From NCBI RefSeq assembly GCF_050749805.1, contig NZ_CP192738.1, positions 6,820,001 through 6,884,000 of the forward strand: DNA of 64,000 bases, in the 5' to 3' direction. A program made the position numbers and the translations under genes. The stretch comes from Hahella sp018986435 (GTDB lineage Bacteria > Pseudomonadota > Gammaproteobacteria > Pseudomonadales > Oleiphilaceae). Shown one piece after another: positions 36,225 through 44,609 of this stretch (the first letter of the stretch is position 1; every line of letters begins with the position of its first letter). The notes beneath the pieces are model-generated. The model was not told the DNA's origin, made no database searches, and saw nothing but the letters and a program-made list of their open reading frames with translations.

Positions 36225-37478
36225 ATGAAGCACTTTCAAGATAAAGTAGTTAGATCTCTAGTGACTGGCGCAGCGCTGGCGCTGAGTAATTCCGCCCTGG
36301 CGGCAGGTTTCCAACTTGTGGAGCACAGCGCGTCAGGTATGGGCCGGGCATACGCCGGCGAAGCAGCAATCGCCGATGACGCCAGTGTACTGGCGGCCAA
36401 CCCGGCGGCAATGTCGCTGATCGAAAAAACCACATTCAGCGGCGCATTGAGTTATATCGATCCTAACGTTGAGGTTGATGGTGAAAGAAGCTTCACAGCA
36501 TTCCCTCTACCCTCTCGCGATGCAGGCAAGGACAGTGCGGCGCCTAGCGCTTTAGTCCCTGCAGTTTATTTCGTTCACCCTCTTAATGATCAAGTAACTG
36601 TTGGTATCGGCGCATTCTCAAATTTCGGATTGGAGACTGATTACGGTGACAGTTTTGGCGCTAGCGATATCGCCAATAAAACCAGCATCACCACCGTCAA
36701 TATCAATCCCAGCATCGCTTACAAGCTGAGCGACCAATTCAGCCTGGGCTTTGGTATTAACTACGTAAAAGCCGAGGCGGAGCTTTTATCTACTGTTCCT
36801 GATGGGGTTCCTGGATTGGCTCGAGCCAAAAACGTAGACCTTTCCGGCGACGGCGATGCTTGGGGCTGGAATGCAGGCGTACTTTGGAACCTCAGCCAGA
36901 ATACCCGCTTGGGCCTGGCGTATCGCTCCAAGCTGTCCATCAAACTGGAAGGTGACATTAAGTCCGACACAATCCTCGCATTTAACGACAGCGGTTCGTT
37001 AACTGTAGATTTGCCCGACATTACTGAGCTGTCTCTGTTCCAACGTATAAACGACCAGTTCGCCGTTCACGCCAGCGTCACTTACATGGGCTGGGAGAAC
37101 TTCGATAACCTGGAAGTTAAACTGAACAGCGGTGTTGACAAGGTACTGAAAGAAGAAAACTGGGACGATTCCATCCGCTATGCCCTCGGCGCAACTTATG
37201 ATGTCGATAGCAACCTGACTTTGAGAGCAGGTCTGGCCCTCGACGAAACGCCTGTGGCGGAAGAGAATCGCAGCCTGAGCATCCCTGATGCAGACCGTAT
37301 GTGGTACAGCATCGGAGCGACCTACAGAGTTAATGCTAATCTTAGCGTAGACGCAGGTTATACCCATCTGAACGGCGACAAGGTTTACCTGTCTGAAGAG
37401 TCCACTTTAGGTGAGTTCAACGGCTCCTCCGAAGGCGACGCCAACCTGTATTCCGTACAGTTGAACTGGGTATTGTAA
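36225..37478 (+). CDS. FadL-family outer-membrane long-chain fatty-acid transporter
   Basis: A 417-residue protein with GTGGA before the ATG at 36225 (a TTG directly before it is discounted). A signal peptide ends at ALAAGF. The mature start AGFQLVEHSASGMGRAYAGEAAIADDASVLAANPAAM is the FadL N-terminal plug signature. The rest is a 14-strand beta-barrel pattern with a terminal aromatic-type strand (YSVQLNWVL). It carries hydrophobic molecules across the outer membrane. Local codon use and mild AT content differ slightly from neighbours. Single-gene unit. Confidence 0.93.
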   Translation: MKHFQDKVVRSLVTGAALALSNSALAAGFQLVEHSASGMGRAYAGEAAIADDASVLAANPAAMSLIEKTTFSGALSYIDPNVEVDGERSFTAFPLPSRDAGKDSAAPSALVPAVYFVHPLNDQVTVGIGAFSNFGLETDYGDSFGASDIANKTSITTVNINPSIAYKLSDQFSLGFGINYVKAEAELLSTVPDGVPGLARAKNVDLSGDGDAWGWNAGVLWNLSQNTRLGLAYRSKLSIKLEGDIKSDTILAFNDSGSLTVDLPDITELSLFQRINDQFAVHASVTYMGWENFDNLEVKLNSGVDKVLKEENWDDSIRYALGATYDVDSNLTLRAGLALDETPVAEENRSLSIPDADRMWYSIGATYRVNANLSVDAGYTHLNGDKVYLSEESTLGEFNGSSEGDANLYSVQLNWVL

Positions 37479-37489
37479 TCCCTTCCTTC

Positions 37490-37520
37490 AAAGCGCCTGT
37501 CTCACAGGCGCTTTACCTCT
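37490..37520 (+). terminator. terminator after fadL-like gene
   Basis: AAAGCGCCTGT (37490-37500), CTC, ACAGGCGCTTT (37504-37514), followed by pyrimidine-rich sequence. Perfect 11-bp stem. Confidence 0.8.
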
Positions 37521-37551
37521 TTCTCTCTTTCCTCTCTCGTGGGCGACAGCC

Positions 37552-38064
37552 TTACTTCACATCCAATACTTCATTGGGATCAAGGAAGAACATTTTCTTC
37601 CAGCCCTGGGTGGCGTCGTCCGCTCGCCATGGGTAAGGAAGCAATGTCACAGCCGAGTAGTGCAAATGCGGCGGCTTGCCTTTTGCGTTGCCGGTATCTC
37701 CCACAGATCCTACCTTCGTTCCCGTGCGCACCAGATAGCCGGGATAAACCGACTGATCTTTGAGGTGAGCGAAGTAGTGTATTCGCCATTTTGGCCCCAA
37801 CACCGCCACGACTTTCCCGCCCAAACCGAGTTCGCCGCGGAACACCACCACACCATAGGTGGGCGACACTACCGGCGTTCCCGCGTCAGCGAAAATATCA
37901 ATCCCCTTATGCACGCCGGATTTACCCCAGGGCTCGTACCAGAAGGCATTGGGATGCCAGTCTTTACTGGTCGCTCCCTGCACCGGTATGGTCGGAGACT
38001 CCGGCGCCGCCATCCAGACAATGAATATTCCCAACAGAATTAACAGCGCGCGTTTCTTTTTCAC
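37552..38064 (-). CDS. M23 (LytM) family metallopeptidase
   Basis: A 170-residue protein. The GTG at 38064 with GGGAA upstream is the likely start, because codons further upstream are read from the inside of a 143-bp repeat element. One N-terminal membrane helix (ALLILLGIFIVWMAA) anchors it. The LytM site is complete: HKGID (His and Asp ligands) and the later PHLHYSA (His ligand and catalytic His). It should cut or bind peptidoglycan peptides from the periplasmic side of the inner membrane. Single gene, convergent with fadL. Confidence 0.85.
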   Translation of the reverse strand: MKKKRALLILLGIFIVWMAAPESPTIPVQGATSKDWHPNAFWYEPWGKSGVHKGIDIFADAGTPVVSPTYGVVVFRGELGLGGKVVAVLGPKWRIHYFAHLKDQSVYPGYLVRTGTKVGSVGDTGNAKGKPPHLHYSAVTLLPYPWRADDATQGWKKMFFLDPNEVLDVK

Positions 38065-38108
38065 AAGTCGTTCCCGGTTACATTTAGGCGGCTTCACTGG
38101 CGATAGCC

Positions 38109-38251
38109 AGGGAACCTCTGAAAAACGTTGGCGAGGCCGCCAGTGCAAGGAAAAGTCGGCGAAAAAGCGCACTTTATCGTAAATAAATGAGCATTTTGAG
38201 CCGACTTTTGACGCAGCAATGGCAACGCAGGTAGTTTTTCAGAGGTTCCCT
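38109..38251. mobile_element. 143-bp MITE-like element with 18-bp perfect terminal inverted repeats
   Basis: The left end AGGGAACCTCTGAAAAAC (38109-38126) and right end GTTTTTCAGAGGTTCCCT (38234-38251) are exact complements. The inside has no gene. The end sequence resembles the terminal repeats of IS5-family elements, so this is probably a non-autonomous derivative mobilised in trans. A target duplication is not obvious. It lies upstream of the M23 gene and supplies an artefactual N-terminal extension to that reading frame. Confidence 0.8.
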
Positions 38252-38331
38252 AGGTCGCGAAGCAGGATAGTAGCGCAGACCTTACAAAGTCCCTGGACCA
38301 GGCGCAACCGAAAGTAGAGAGCGTCAGAGTT

Positions 38332-38356
38332 AACGCCGCCGCAATACGGCGACGTT
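38332..38356 (-). terminator. weak hairpin after the alpha/beta hydrolase gene
   Basis: On the minus strand AACGTCGCCG pairs with CGGCGGCGTT around TATTG, with one G-U pair. The T run is poor. Confidence 0.35.
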
Positions 38357-38375
38357 AAAGAGAGGAAGTTAAGAC

Positions 38376-40358
38376 CTAAGGCCGTGAGCCAGAATCTTCA
38401 GCCTTGCCAAGAAACAGGGTGACGCCGGCGTCGCGGATCTGCAGCCCTTCAATGGTGATCAAACCATTTGGGTCCGCCTTTGCCAACCCGCTCTGATAGA
38501 TTTCCGAGGGGTTGTCCGGATTGGTCGCTTTATACAGATAAACGCCTTTCGGTTCCGCCTCGAAACTCTGCAGACCACGTAAGCTGACATCCGCCGTCAA
38601 AATGCTGGAAGGGGCGTTCGCCCTGCCCATCTGCAGGCACTCCCGCTCTGGATTAAAGCGAACGCACTTACGCAGGCTGCGCAGCTTCAACGTCATGCGA
38701 AAACGCACTGGCGTATCGACAATCGTATGCGTCTCCCACGTCAAATACCCATTGAGAACGCCCACTGCGTCGCCGTCCATCGGCGAACCGGAGCCAGGAT
38801 TATCCGCGCCCTGTACATGGGTGAACACCGGGTAACTCTGGTTCTTGCGATAGGCGTAAATTGTGGAGAAGTCGATCATGGGGTCCCACTCGCCGCCCAC
38901 GGGCGTATGGGTCTTACCGTTTTTGACGCGCTGGTCCCAAAAGAAATAGCCCAACTGCTTATTGGCTTCCATCGTCTGGTAGAACTCCGGTTTTTCATCC
39001 CAACTGACGACGTTGTCGTTCTTACCATTGATGACATACATAATCGGTAAGTCTACGCGGGCGTGATCCACCAGATAATTCAGGTTCAGACGGTCGTAAA
39101 TCCATAATCCATCCGGGTCGACAAATACCGTACTGGAAGGCATATCCCCCCATAAATGATCGCCGTAGCAGCGCTCGGTTTCCCCAATATCCCATTGGTC
39201 GGACTGCTCGCTGTAGGAAGCGGAGAAATTGAATTTGGGAGCGCTGGCCATGACCGCCGCAAAGACGTCCGGCGACGCAACCGCCGTGAACAGAGCGCCG
39301 ATACCGCCCATGGAATAGCCGCCGGCGTACACTCTGTCAGGATCAATGACTGACTTCAGTTCGCCGTCGTTCTTGACCAATAACCCCTTCAGCCAGCCAA
39401 TAATATGCAGCACCCGCTGCCGACTGTAATCGCGGATAATCACTTGTCCGTTGCTATTACGAGGCAGCTCCTGCGCGCTGCAATTACGAATGCCGAGGCG
39501 ATCAGGATAGCCGTACCAGAAGTCATTCACGAACTCTACCGGTCCTCTTTCACAGGAAGGTTGAGTGTCGTCTCCGCCACAGGCGTCGAGCAGGTTAGTG
39601 TTGAAGTCTTCCGGATAGTAGACAATCTCATCCTCGGCGGGATTATCAAAAGAGCCTGGCTTCACTTCAAATTCAGGGGTCTTGGTCGGGTCCGCCCTGC
39701 GCGGGTGGAAGCCGACAAACAAAGGCTGGCCGGTCTTGCTGAGATCGCCTTCAATGCCAAAGGTGAATGGAGAGCTGGGCGTGTTGGAGAAGGCTTTCTG
39801 CACGGCGGTGTCATAGTGCGCGCCCCAATGAGTAAAGTATCGCACGCCCCCTACGTTTTCCTGCAGAAAAGGCACGGTTTTCGCGACGCTCTCATTACTG
39901 ACCGCGCAACCGAAGGAGACGTCCTCTACAGACTCCAGGCGCTGACCGCCGCGATTGGGAAATACGGCGTAATAAGCGATGGCGGTATCCTGCCTGATCG
40001 TGTGCACATACAGGCCTTCGCCTTTGGTCATCGGAAAGAACGGCGTGAGGAACGGTCGTCCCGATCTTCGCTTATTCAACCCTGAAGCGAATGCGGCATC
40101 GCCGAGCAGCTCGGCGTCTCCCACTAATACGGTCTGTGAAGCTTGATCCACCTGAAACGGCTGCGTTCCCCGATATATCTGATAGCGGACGCTGGGATCG
40201 TTGATTTCATTCCATTTGAGGAAAGTCTGGCCGTCGCCATAAGCGCAGACGAGGTCTGCGGCGAGGGCCGGGGCGGATATCATGGCGGTGATAAAAAAAG
40301 CGCCGACAACTTTCCTCAAAGCCAGACGTTCGCCTGACTTTTCCTGATCCATGTTCAT
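38376..40358 (-). CDS. large secreted alpha/beta hydrolase (esterase/depolymerase-like)
   Basis: A 660-residue exported protein; GGGAA lies 8 bases before the ATG at 40358, and a signal peptide ends near APALAA. A fibronectin-like N-terminal part (VCAYGDGQTFLKWNE..., YQIYRGTQPFQVD) precedes an alpha/beta hydrolase domain. The nucleophile elbow is GGYSMGGIGA, with the catalytic Ser in G-Y-S-M-G. A candidate acid and His lie later (INGKNDNVVSW; VNGKTHTPVGG). It resembles PHB-depolymerase- or esterase-like secreted enzymes, but the substrate is unknown. Many paired Cys fit extracellular life. A long, hairpin-rich leader precedes it. Confidence 0.78.
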   Translation of the reverse strand: MNMDQEKSGERLALRKVVGAFFITAMISAPALAADLVCAYGDGQTFLKWNEINDPSVRYQIYRGTQPFQVDQASQTVLVGDAELLGDAAFASGLNKRRSGRPFLTPFFPMTKGEGLYVHTIRQDTAIAYYAVFPNRGGQRLESVEDVSFGCAVSNESVAKTVPFLQENVGGVRYFTHWGAHYDTAVQKAFSNTPSSPFTFGIEGDLSKTGQPLFVGFHPRRADPTKTPEFEVKPGSFDNPAEDEIVYYPEDFNTNLLDACGGDDTQPSCERGPVEFVNDFWYGYPDRLGIRNCSAQELPRNSNGQVIIRDYSRQRVLHIIGWLKGLLVKNDGELKSVIDPDRVYAGGYSMGGIGALFTAVASPDVFAAVMASAPKFNFSASYSEQSDQWDIGETERCYGDHLWGDMPSSTVFVDPDGLWIYDRLNLNYLVDHARVDLPIMYVINGKNDNVVSWDEKPEFYQTMEANKQLGYFFWDQRVKNGKTHTPVGGEWDPMIDFSTIYAYRKNQSYPVFTHVQGADNPGSGSPMDGDAVGVLNGYLTWETHTIVDTPVRFRMTLKLRSLRKCVRFNPERECLQMGRANAPSSILTADVSLRGLQSFEAEPKGVYLYKATNPDNPSEIYQSGLAKADPNGLITIEGLQIRDAGVTLFLGKAEDSGSRP

Positions 40359-40534
40359 AAATCATTCCCTTCTTGTTGTGATATGACATCATCGGTAAGA
40401 CGCGTCGGAGATATCCAACCGTCTACAAAGGGAACGTAAACCGCAGACTGCGAACTTCTAACCTGGACCGGGTCGTCGCATCCATTACTACGTTAACAAC
40501 TCATTCGTCACTGCTCAGTGGGCGGTCACAATAT

Positions 40535-40740
40535 TACGTACGCATCCCACAGGGAGAGATTTCCTTCCTCCCCGGTCTCCGGGCCGTCGCCGTTCGCGTC
40601 CCCATCTGACCGACATCATGTTTCATTAACCAGGCAGACAAATAGCCTCCTTCTGTTTGTCTGCAACGACAGGGCCTGCACATGTCAGGTCCTGTCTCCC
40701 GCGGCTAAGCGCCGCGCAGGCGCATCCATGCGCCTCACTA
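40535..40740. ncRNA. candidate structured RNA or leader (cluster of hairpins)
   Basis: Several perfect or near-perfect hairpins lie in about 200 bases of a 600-base gap: CCCGG/CCGGG (40571-40583), GCAGACAAA/TTTGTCTGC (40634-40664), GACAGGGCCTG/CAGGTCCTGTC with one G-U (40668-40696), GCGGC/GCCGC (40701-40715) and AGGCGCAT/ATGCGCCT (40718-40735). No protein gene fits. It could be the leader of the minus-strand hydrolase gene or an independent RNA. No known riboswitch class was recognised. The remainder of the gap (40741-40958) shows nothing clear. Confidence 0.35.
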
Positions 40741-40958
40741 TTAACAAGAAGCTGACTTCTGGAACCGTTCCTTCGCGCCATCCTCAACGATTGGAAGATG
40801 TCCCCAGCCTCATCGCAATTGTAACGGGGTAAAATGATAATTCCACTCTTTTCAAAAGCTTAGCAAAGATCAGACCGATATCTGGAGACTCCGTATTTTT
40901 TACCCAAGCATTGACCGCAATCCCTCGCCTTTTCACTCGTCAGCGCGCCAACGCCTTG

Positions 40959-41429
40959 TCACCAGCCCTGTTTGGTCACCATCAGATAGAAAATACCCAT
41001 AACGGCGATAAAGGCCGGCCAACCCAGCGCATACCAGATACGCATGTAGGCGCGGTGGGGATAATTGAATCCTGTCCCCTCCCGCACCGACGCTTCCGCT
41101 CCGCGGGCGACCTTTATCTGCAGCCAGACCACTGGCAGCCAACACAACCCCACCAAGACAAACAGCGCCAGACTTATCCCTATCCAGGGCGTGCTGTATG
41201 GAATATTCAACCAATGCAGCATCAGAAAACCGGTCAACGGCTGAATAATTACCGCCGGAGTGGTGAACAGCCAGTCCGCCAGCACCACGTTGCGTGCCAC
41301 TACGGCGATAACCCGCACGTCGCCACTACAGTCCGCCCGCCACATGTAGAACGCCGTCCCCAGCCCCGTACCAAACAGCAAGGTGGAGGAAAGAATATGA
41401 ATCAGTTTGATCAGGGGATACCACTCCAT
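40959..41429 (-). CDS. DUF2269-family integral membrane protein
   Basis: A 156-residue protein with four predicted membrane helices. The family pattern is seen: WYPLIKLIHILSSTLLFGTGLG (His in the first helix), ADWLFTTPAVIIQPLTGF, and a last helix GWPAFIAVMGIFYLMV. DUF2269 proteins are predicted membrane proteins of unknown job, sometimes linked to heme. It is the third gene of a TetR-SDR-DUF2269 operon, 15 bases after the SDR/DoxX gene. Confidence 0.82.
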   Translation of the reverse strand: MEWYPLIKLIHILSSTLLFGTGLGTAFYMWRADCSGDVRVIAVVARNVVLADWLFTTPAVIIQPLTGFLMLHWLNIPYSTPWIGISLALFVLVGLCWLPVVWLQIKVARGAEASVREGTGFNYPHRAYMRIWYALGWPAFIAVMGIFYLMVTKQGW

Positions 41430-41444
41430 ACGACAACGCCTCTT

Positions 41445-42755
41445 TCAACGCAGCTTTTCCACCACCAGAAATACGCTCAGCAGGCATAGCAGCGGTAAGT
41501 TCTTCAACAACCCGCCCAGAGGCTCCAGCCATACAGCCGGCGCCAGCAGGCCCAGCGCCAGCGTATATCCCAACGTGCACGCCAACATCAGCTGTCCCGC
41601 CAACGCCATATGACGACGGCTCAGCAAAAACGCCCCCAGCGCGAGGTCCACTGCGCTGGTGAACCAGACCATAGGACGCCATAGAAATTCGGGTAAGCCC
41701 ATCGCCTTCAATATAGGCGAGAATGTCTCGGGTTGAGCGACGAACCCCGCGACGCCGGACAGCAGCCACACCACAACCAGCGTCAACCATATGGGCTCCC
41801 GCAACAGGTACAGTCTGGCGTGCCAGCGGTCCTGCACAAAACTGGCGGACGTTTGCAGATATCCCTTTACGGAACGCGGCGCATAGTCGAATTTTTCACA
41901 GGAGCATTCATAGGCTCCCGACTCGGCATAGTTACCCCGCTGCAACATGCCCCATACCGTATCATTAAGCGGACCGGCCCCCAGTCGACGCCCAATCCAT
42001 GCCGCCAGCCCCACCAATGAAAGCGGAACCGAAACTATCCGCGCATCGGGAAACTTCAACCATCGCCTCACCAAGGTAAGATACTCTTTCAGCGTAACAA
42101 CTTCCGGCCCGACGGTATACGCCACGCCACTGGCTTGCTCCAGACTCTGCGCATCGCCGGCGCCGGTCGCCGCCTGTGCAACCACGCACGCCAGATCCTC
42201 CAGCAGGATCGGCTGAATCTTCTGGTCGCCATCGCCAGGAACGAACAGCGCACCAGGTAAAGCCGCCAACGCCCGCAACAGAGAGGTGCCGCCATATGAG
42301 CCTCTCTCTGACAACACTACGGATGGCCGCAACACCACCGCCGTGGGTAGCGCCCGCATTAGGTAATCATCAAACTTGTGCTTGGAGGTGATAAAACCGC
42401 CATCCAGCTCCGTTCCCAGGGCCGAGATTTGCACAAATCGCTCTACGCCGTTCTGTATGCAGGCTTCCGCCAACGCTTTCGGCGCATCAAAGTGCACCAG
42501 CTCGAAGTCGCCCTTGTGCGTCTCCCGCAGGATGCCCGCACAGTTAATGACGGCGTCCACGCCGCGCAGCATCGGGGACCAGTCTTCCATTCGGGTGAGA
42601 TTTTGCAAATCCGCCTGGATAAAACTGACTGCTCCAGATACGGGAATGTTCGCACGCCGCCGCGCCACCGCCACCACCTGACATCCCTGCTCCAGAAGTT
42701 TCTCCAGAACGACACTGGCGATAAACCCGCCTGCGCCAGTCAAAAGAATTTTCAT
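41445..42755 (-). CDS. NAD(P)-binding epimerase-type SDR fused to DoxX-like membrane domain
   Basis: A 436-residue protein; the ATG at 42755 follows GGAGGAAAG and overlaps the TetR stop (ATGA). Residues about 1-290 are an atypical SDR of the NmrA/epimerase type: GAGGFIASVV nucleotide site, DAVINCAGI, and a VLRPSVVLSERG segment. The last 120 residues form four membrane helices of DoxX/DUF4345 type. The fusion puts an NAD(P)-dependent activity on the membrane face. The same two-part architecture occurs in other proteobacteria, but its substrate is unknown. Confidence 0.86.
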   Translation of the reverse strand: MKILLTGAGGFIASVVLEKLLEQGCQVVAVARRRANIPVSGAVSFIQADLQNLTRMEDWSPMLRGVDAVINCAGILRETHKGDFELVHFDAPKALAEACIQNGVERFVQISALGTELDGGFITSKHKFDDYLMRALPTAVVLRPSVVLSERGSYGGTSLLRALAALPGALFVPGDGDQKIQPILLEDLACVVAQAATGAGDAQSLEQASGVAYTVGPEVVTLKEYLTLVRRWLKFPDARIVSVPLSLVGLAAWIGRRLGAGPLNDTVWGMLQRGNYAESGAYECSCEKFDYAPRSVKGYLQTSASFVQDRWHARLYLLREPIWLTLVVVWLLSGVAGFVAQPETFSPILKAMGLPEFLWRPMVWFTSAVDLALGAFLLSRRHMALAGQLMLACTLGYTLALGLLAPAVWLEPLGGLLKNLPLLCLLSVFLVVEKLR

Positions 42756-43231
42756 GACCGCTTTCCTCCGTCGCTGAGCCGCGTCCACAACTCATGGCTG
42801 ACTTTGGCTTGCAATACGTCGGCTACATCCGCAGTAAAACCCTTACTTTTCCCGTATTTTCCTACATAATCACGCCATTTTGCGTCATATTCGCGCCAGA
42901 ACCGCTGCGCGGCCTCATCGAAGCGCCAGCCTTCGCCAATAACCAATCGATACATGGCGATAGCTTCATCACACCACCAGTTTTCGTTTAGCACGCGCCA
43001 CAGAACGGACTCATCCTCACACTCCGGCATAACCGGGTTTTGCGCCCTGAGCCAGTCATCGATGACGGCGTCAATGAGCTGGGATTTGTCGGGAAAATGG
43101 TTGTATACCGTGGGTTTGGATACTTTGCAGGCATTGACCACCATATCGATCGATGTGCCCTTGAAGCCCTGCTCCAGAAAAATCCCTGTCGCCGTCTCAA
43201 CAATAAAATCTCGCTTCGATGCTCTTGCCAT
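42752..43231 (-). CDS. TetR-family transcriptional repressor
   Basis: A 159-residue protein, rather short for TetR (usually near 200). The N-terminal HTH is clear (RDFIVETATGIFLEQGFKGTSIDMVVNACKVSKPTVYNHFPDKSQLIDAVI). The C-terminal half is Trp-rich (WRVLNENWWCDEAIAMYRL) and would bind the inducer. It is the first gene of the operon and its stop overlaps the SDR start. A 17-base palindrome 23 bases before its start is the probable autoregulatory site. Confidence 0.9.
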   Translation of the reverse strand: MARASKRDFIVETATGIFLEQGFKGTSIDMVVNACKVSKPTVYNHFPDKSQLIDAVIDDWLRAQNPVMPECEDESVLWRVLNENWWCDEAIAMYRLVIGEGWRFDEAAQRFWREYDAKWRDYVGKYGKSKGFTADVADVLQAKVSHELWTRLSDGGKRS

Positions 43232-43253
43232 GCTCAGAATTTCACTTTATTTT

Positions 43254-43270
43254 AACTAAACAGTTTAGTT
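43254..43270. promoter_or_regulatory. TetR operator palindrome between tetR and trpBA
   Basis: AACTAAACAGTTTAGTT is a perfect odd-centred palindrome of 17 bases. It lies 23 bases from the tetR start and 59 bases from the trpB start, so it can affect both directions. Confidence 0.75.
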
Positions 43271-43328
43271 TAATTTGAACTGTTTCCATTATGCCTTATG
43301 GGCCCGAATAATACAGGAGAAAATCGCC

Positions 43329-44609
43329 ATGATCCGCAGCAACAACGGTATGTTCGGCAGCTTCGGCGGCCGTTACGCCCCGGAAATACTGACGCCCGCT
43401 CTGATGGAGCTGGAACGCCTATTTTTCAGTTTGCGCGACGATCCTGACTTTTGGCGAGAATATCAGACCCTGGCGCAGCAATTCAGCGGCAGGCCCACGC
43501 CTCTCACGCCCTGCGAACGCCTGTCTAAGGCGATTGGCGGCGCGCAAATCTGGTTAAAACGGGAAGACCTCAACCATTCCGGCGCCCACAAAGTGAATAA
43601 CGTACTGGGCCAAGGCCTTCTGGTGCGGCGTATGGGCAAGCGCCGGGTAATCGCAGAAACCGGCGCAGGACAGCATGGGTTGGCCACGGCGATCATGGCC
43701 GCTCGCCTGGGTCTGGAGTGCCGCATTTATATGGGAGCGGACGACATTGAGCGTCAGTACGGCAATGTATTCTGGATGCGTCGCCTGGGCGCAGAAGTTA
43801 TTCCGGTCGCCACCGGCGCTCGCACCTTGAAAGAAGCCATGGACGAAGCGCTGCGCGACTGGGCCGCCAGTTTCGAAGACACCCATTACGTGCTCGGCAC
43901 CGCCTGCGGACCTGCGCCTTTCCCGGAGCTGGTGGCTTATTTCCAGAGTATTATCGGCAGAGAGCTACAGCAACAGGCTCTGTCCCAAATCGGTCGCAAT
44001 CCGGACAGCGTCGTGGCCTGCGTCGGAGGCGGCAGTAACGCCCTTGGCGCGTTCGCGCCGTATATCGATCAAGGTGACGTCGAGTTGATAGGCGTAGAAG
44101 CTGGCGGACGCAGTCGCGAAGAAGGCCAGCACTCTATCCGACTTCAGGAAGGAACCGGCGAAGACGGCATCGCCCAAGGCTTCAAAACACTTTTCTTACA
44201 GGACGCCGACGGACAACTTGGACACACGCACAGCGTAGCGGCGGGACTGGACTACGTCGGCGTATCGCCGATCCTGGCCGACCTCACCCAACGCGGGCGA
44301 TTGACGCCAGATTCCGCAACCGACGAGGAAGCCCTGACGGCGTTTGAGACATTACTACGCCACGAAGGCATCATCCCTGCGCTGGAATCCTCCCATGCAT
44401 TGGCGGGCGGGTTCCGCCGCGCGGCCCAGATGTCGCCCAGCGAACATGTGGTGATTAATTTGAGCGGACGCGGCGACAAAGACATTTTCAATGTGGCCCG
44501 CGCTTTCCCGCATCCGGATTGGTCCGCCTTCCTGCAACGCGAGCTGGCTCGCCAACCGGATTTCACAACGCAAACAACGCAAGGGGAGAACGCCGCCGAT
44601 GTTGCCTGA
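43329..44609 (+). CDS. trpB: tryptophan synthase beta chain
   Basis: A 426-residue PLP enzyme joining indole and serine to tryptophan. ATG at 43329 follows ACAGGAG; upstream codons are ignored. The family signatures are intact: FGGRYAPE opening, PLP Lys88 in SGAHKVNN, catalytic Glu in AETGAGQHG, phosphate loop GGGSNA, and the C-terminal NLSGRGDKD. It is about 25 residues longer than many TrpB, with a low-complexity tail. It overlaps trpA by 11 bases. No trpC, trpD or trpF is nearby, and a TetR gene is divergent, so this pair may be separately regulated. Confidence 0.95.
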   Translation: MIRSNNGMFGSFGGRYAPEILTPALMELERLFFSLRDDPDFWREYQTLAQQFSGRPTPLTPCERLSKAIGGAQIWLKREDLNHSGAHKVNNVLGQGLLVRRMGKRRVIAETGAGQHGLATAIMAARLGLECRIYMGADDIERQYGNVFWMRRLGAEVIPVATGARTLKEAMDEALRDWAASFEDTHYVLGTACGPAPFPELVAYFQSIIGRELQQQALSQIGRNPDSVVACVGGGSNALGAFAPYIDQGDVELIGVEAGGRSREEGQHSIRLQEGTGEDGIAQGFKTLFLQDADGQLGHTHSVAAGLDYVGVSPILADLTQRGRLTPDSATDEEALTAFETLLRHEGIIPALESSHALAGGFRRAAQMSPSEHVVINLSGRGDKDIFNVARAFPHPDWSAFLQRELARQPDFTTQTTQGENAADVA

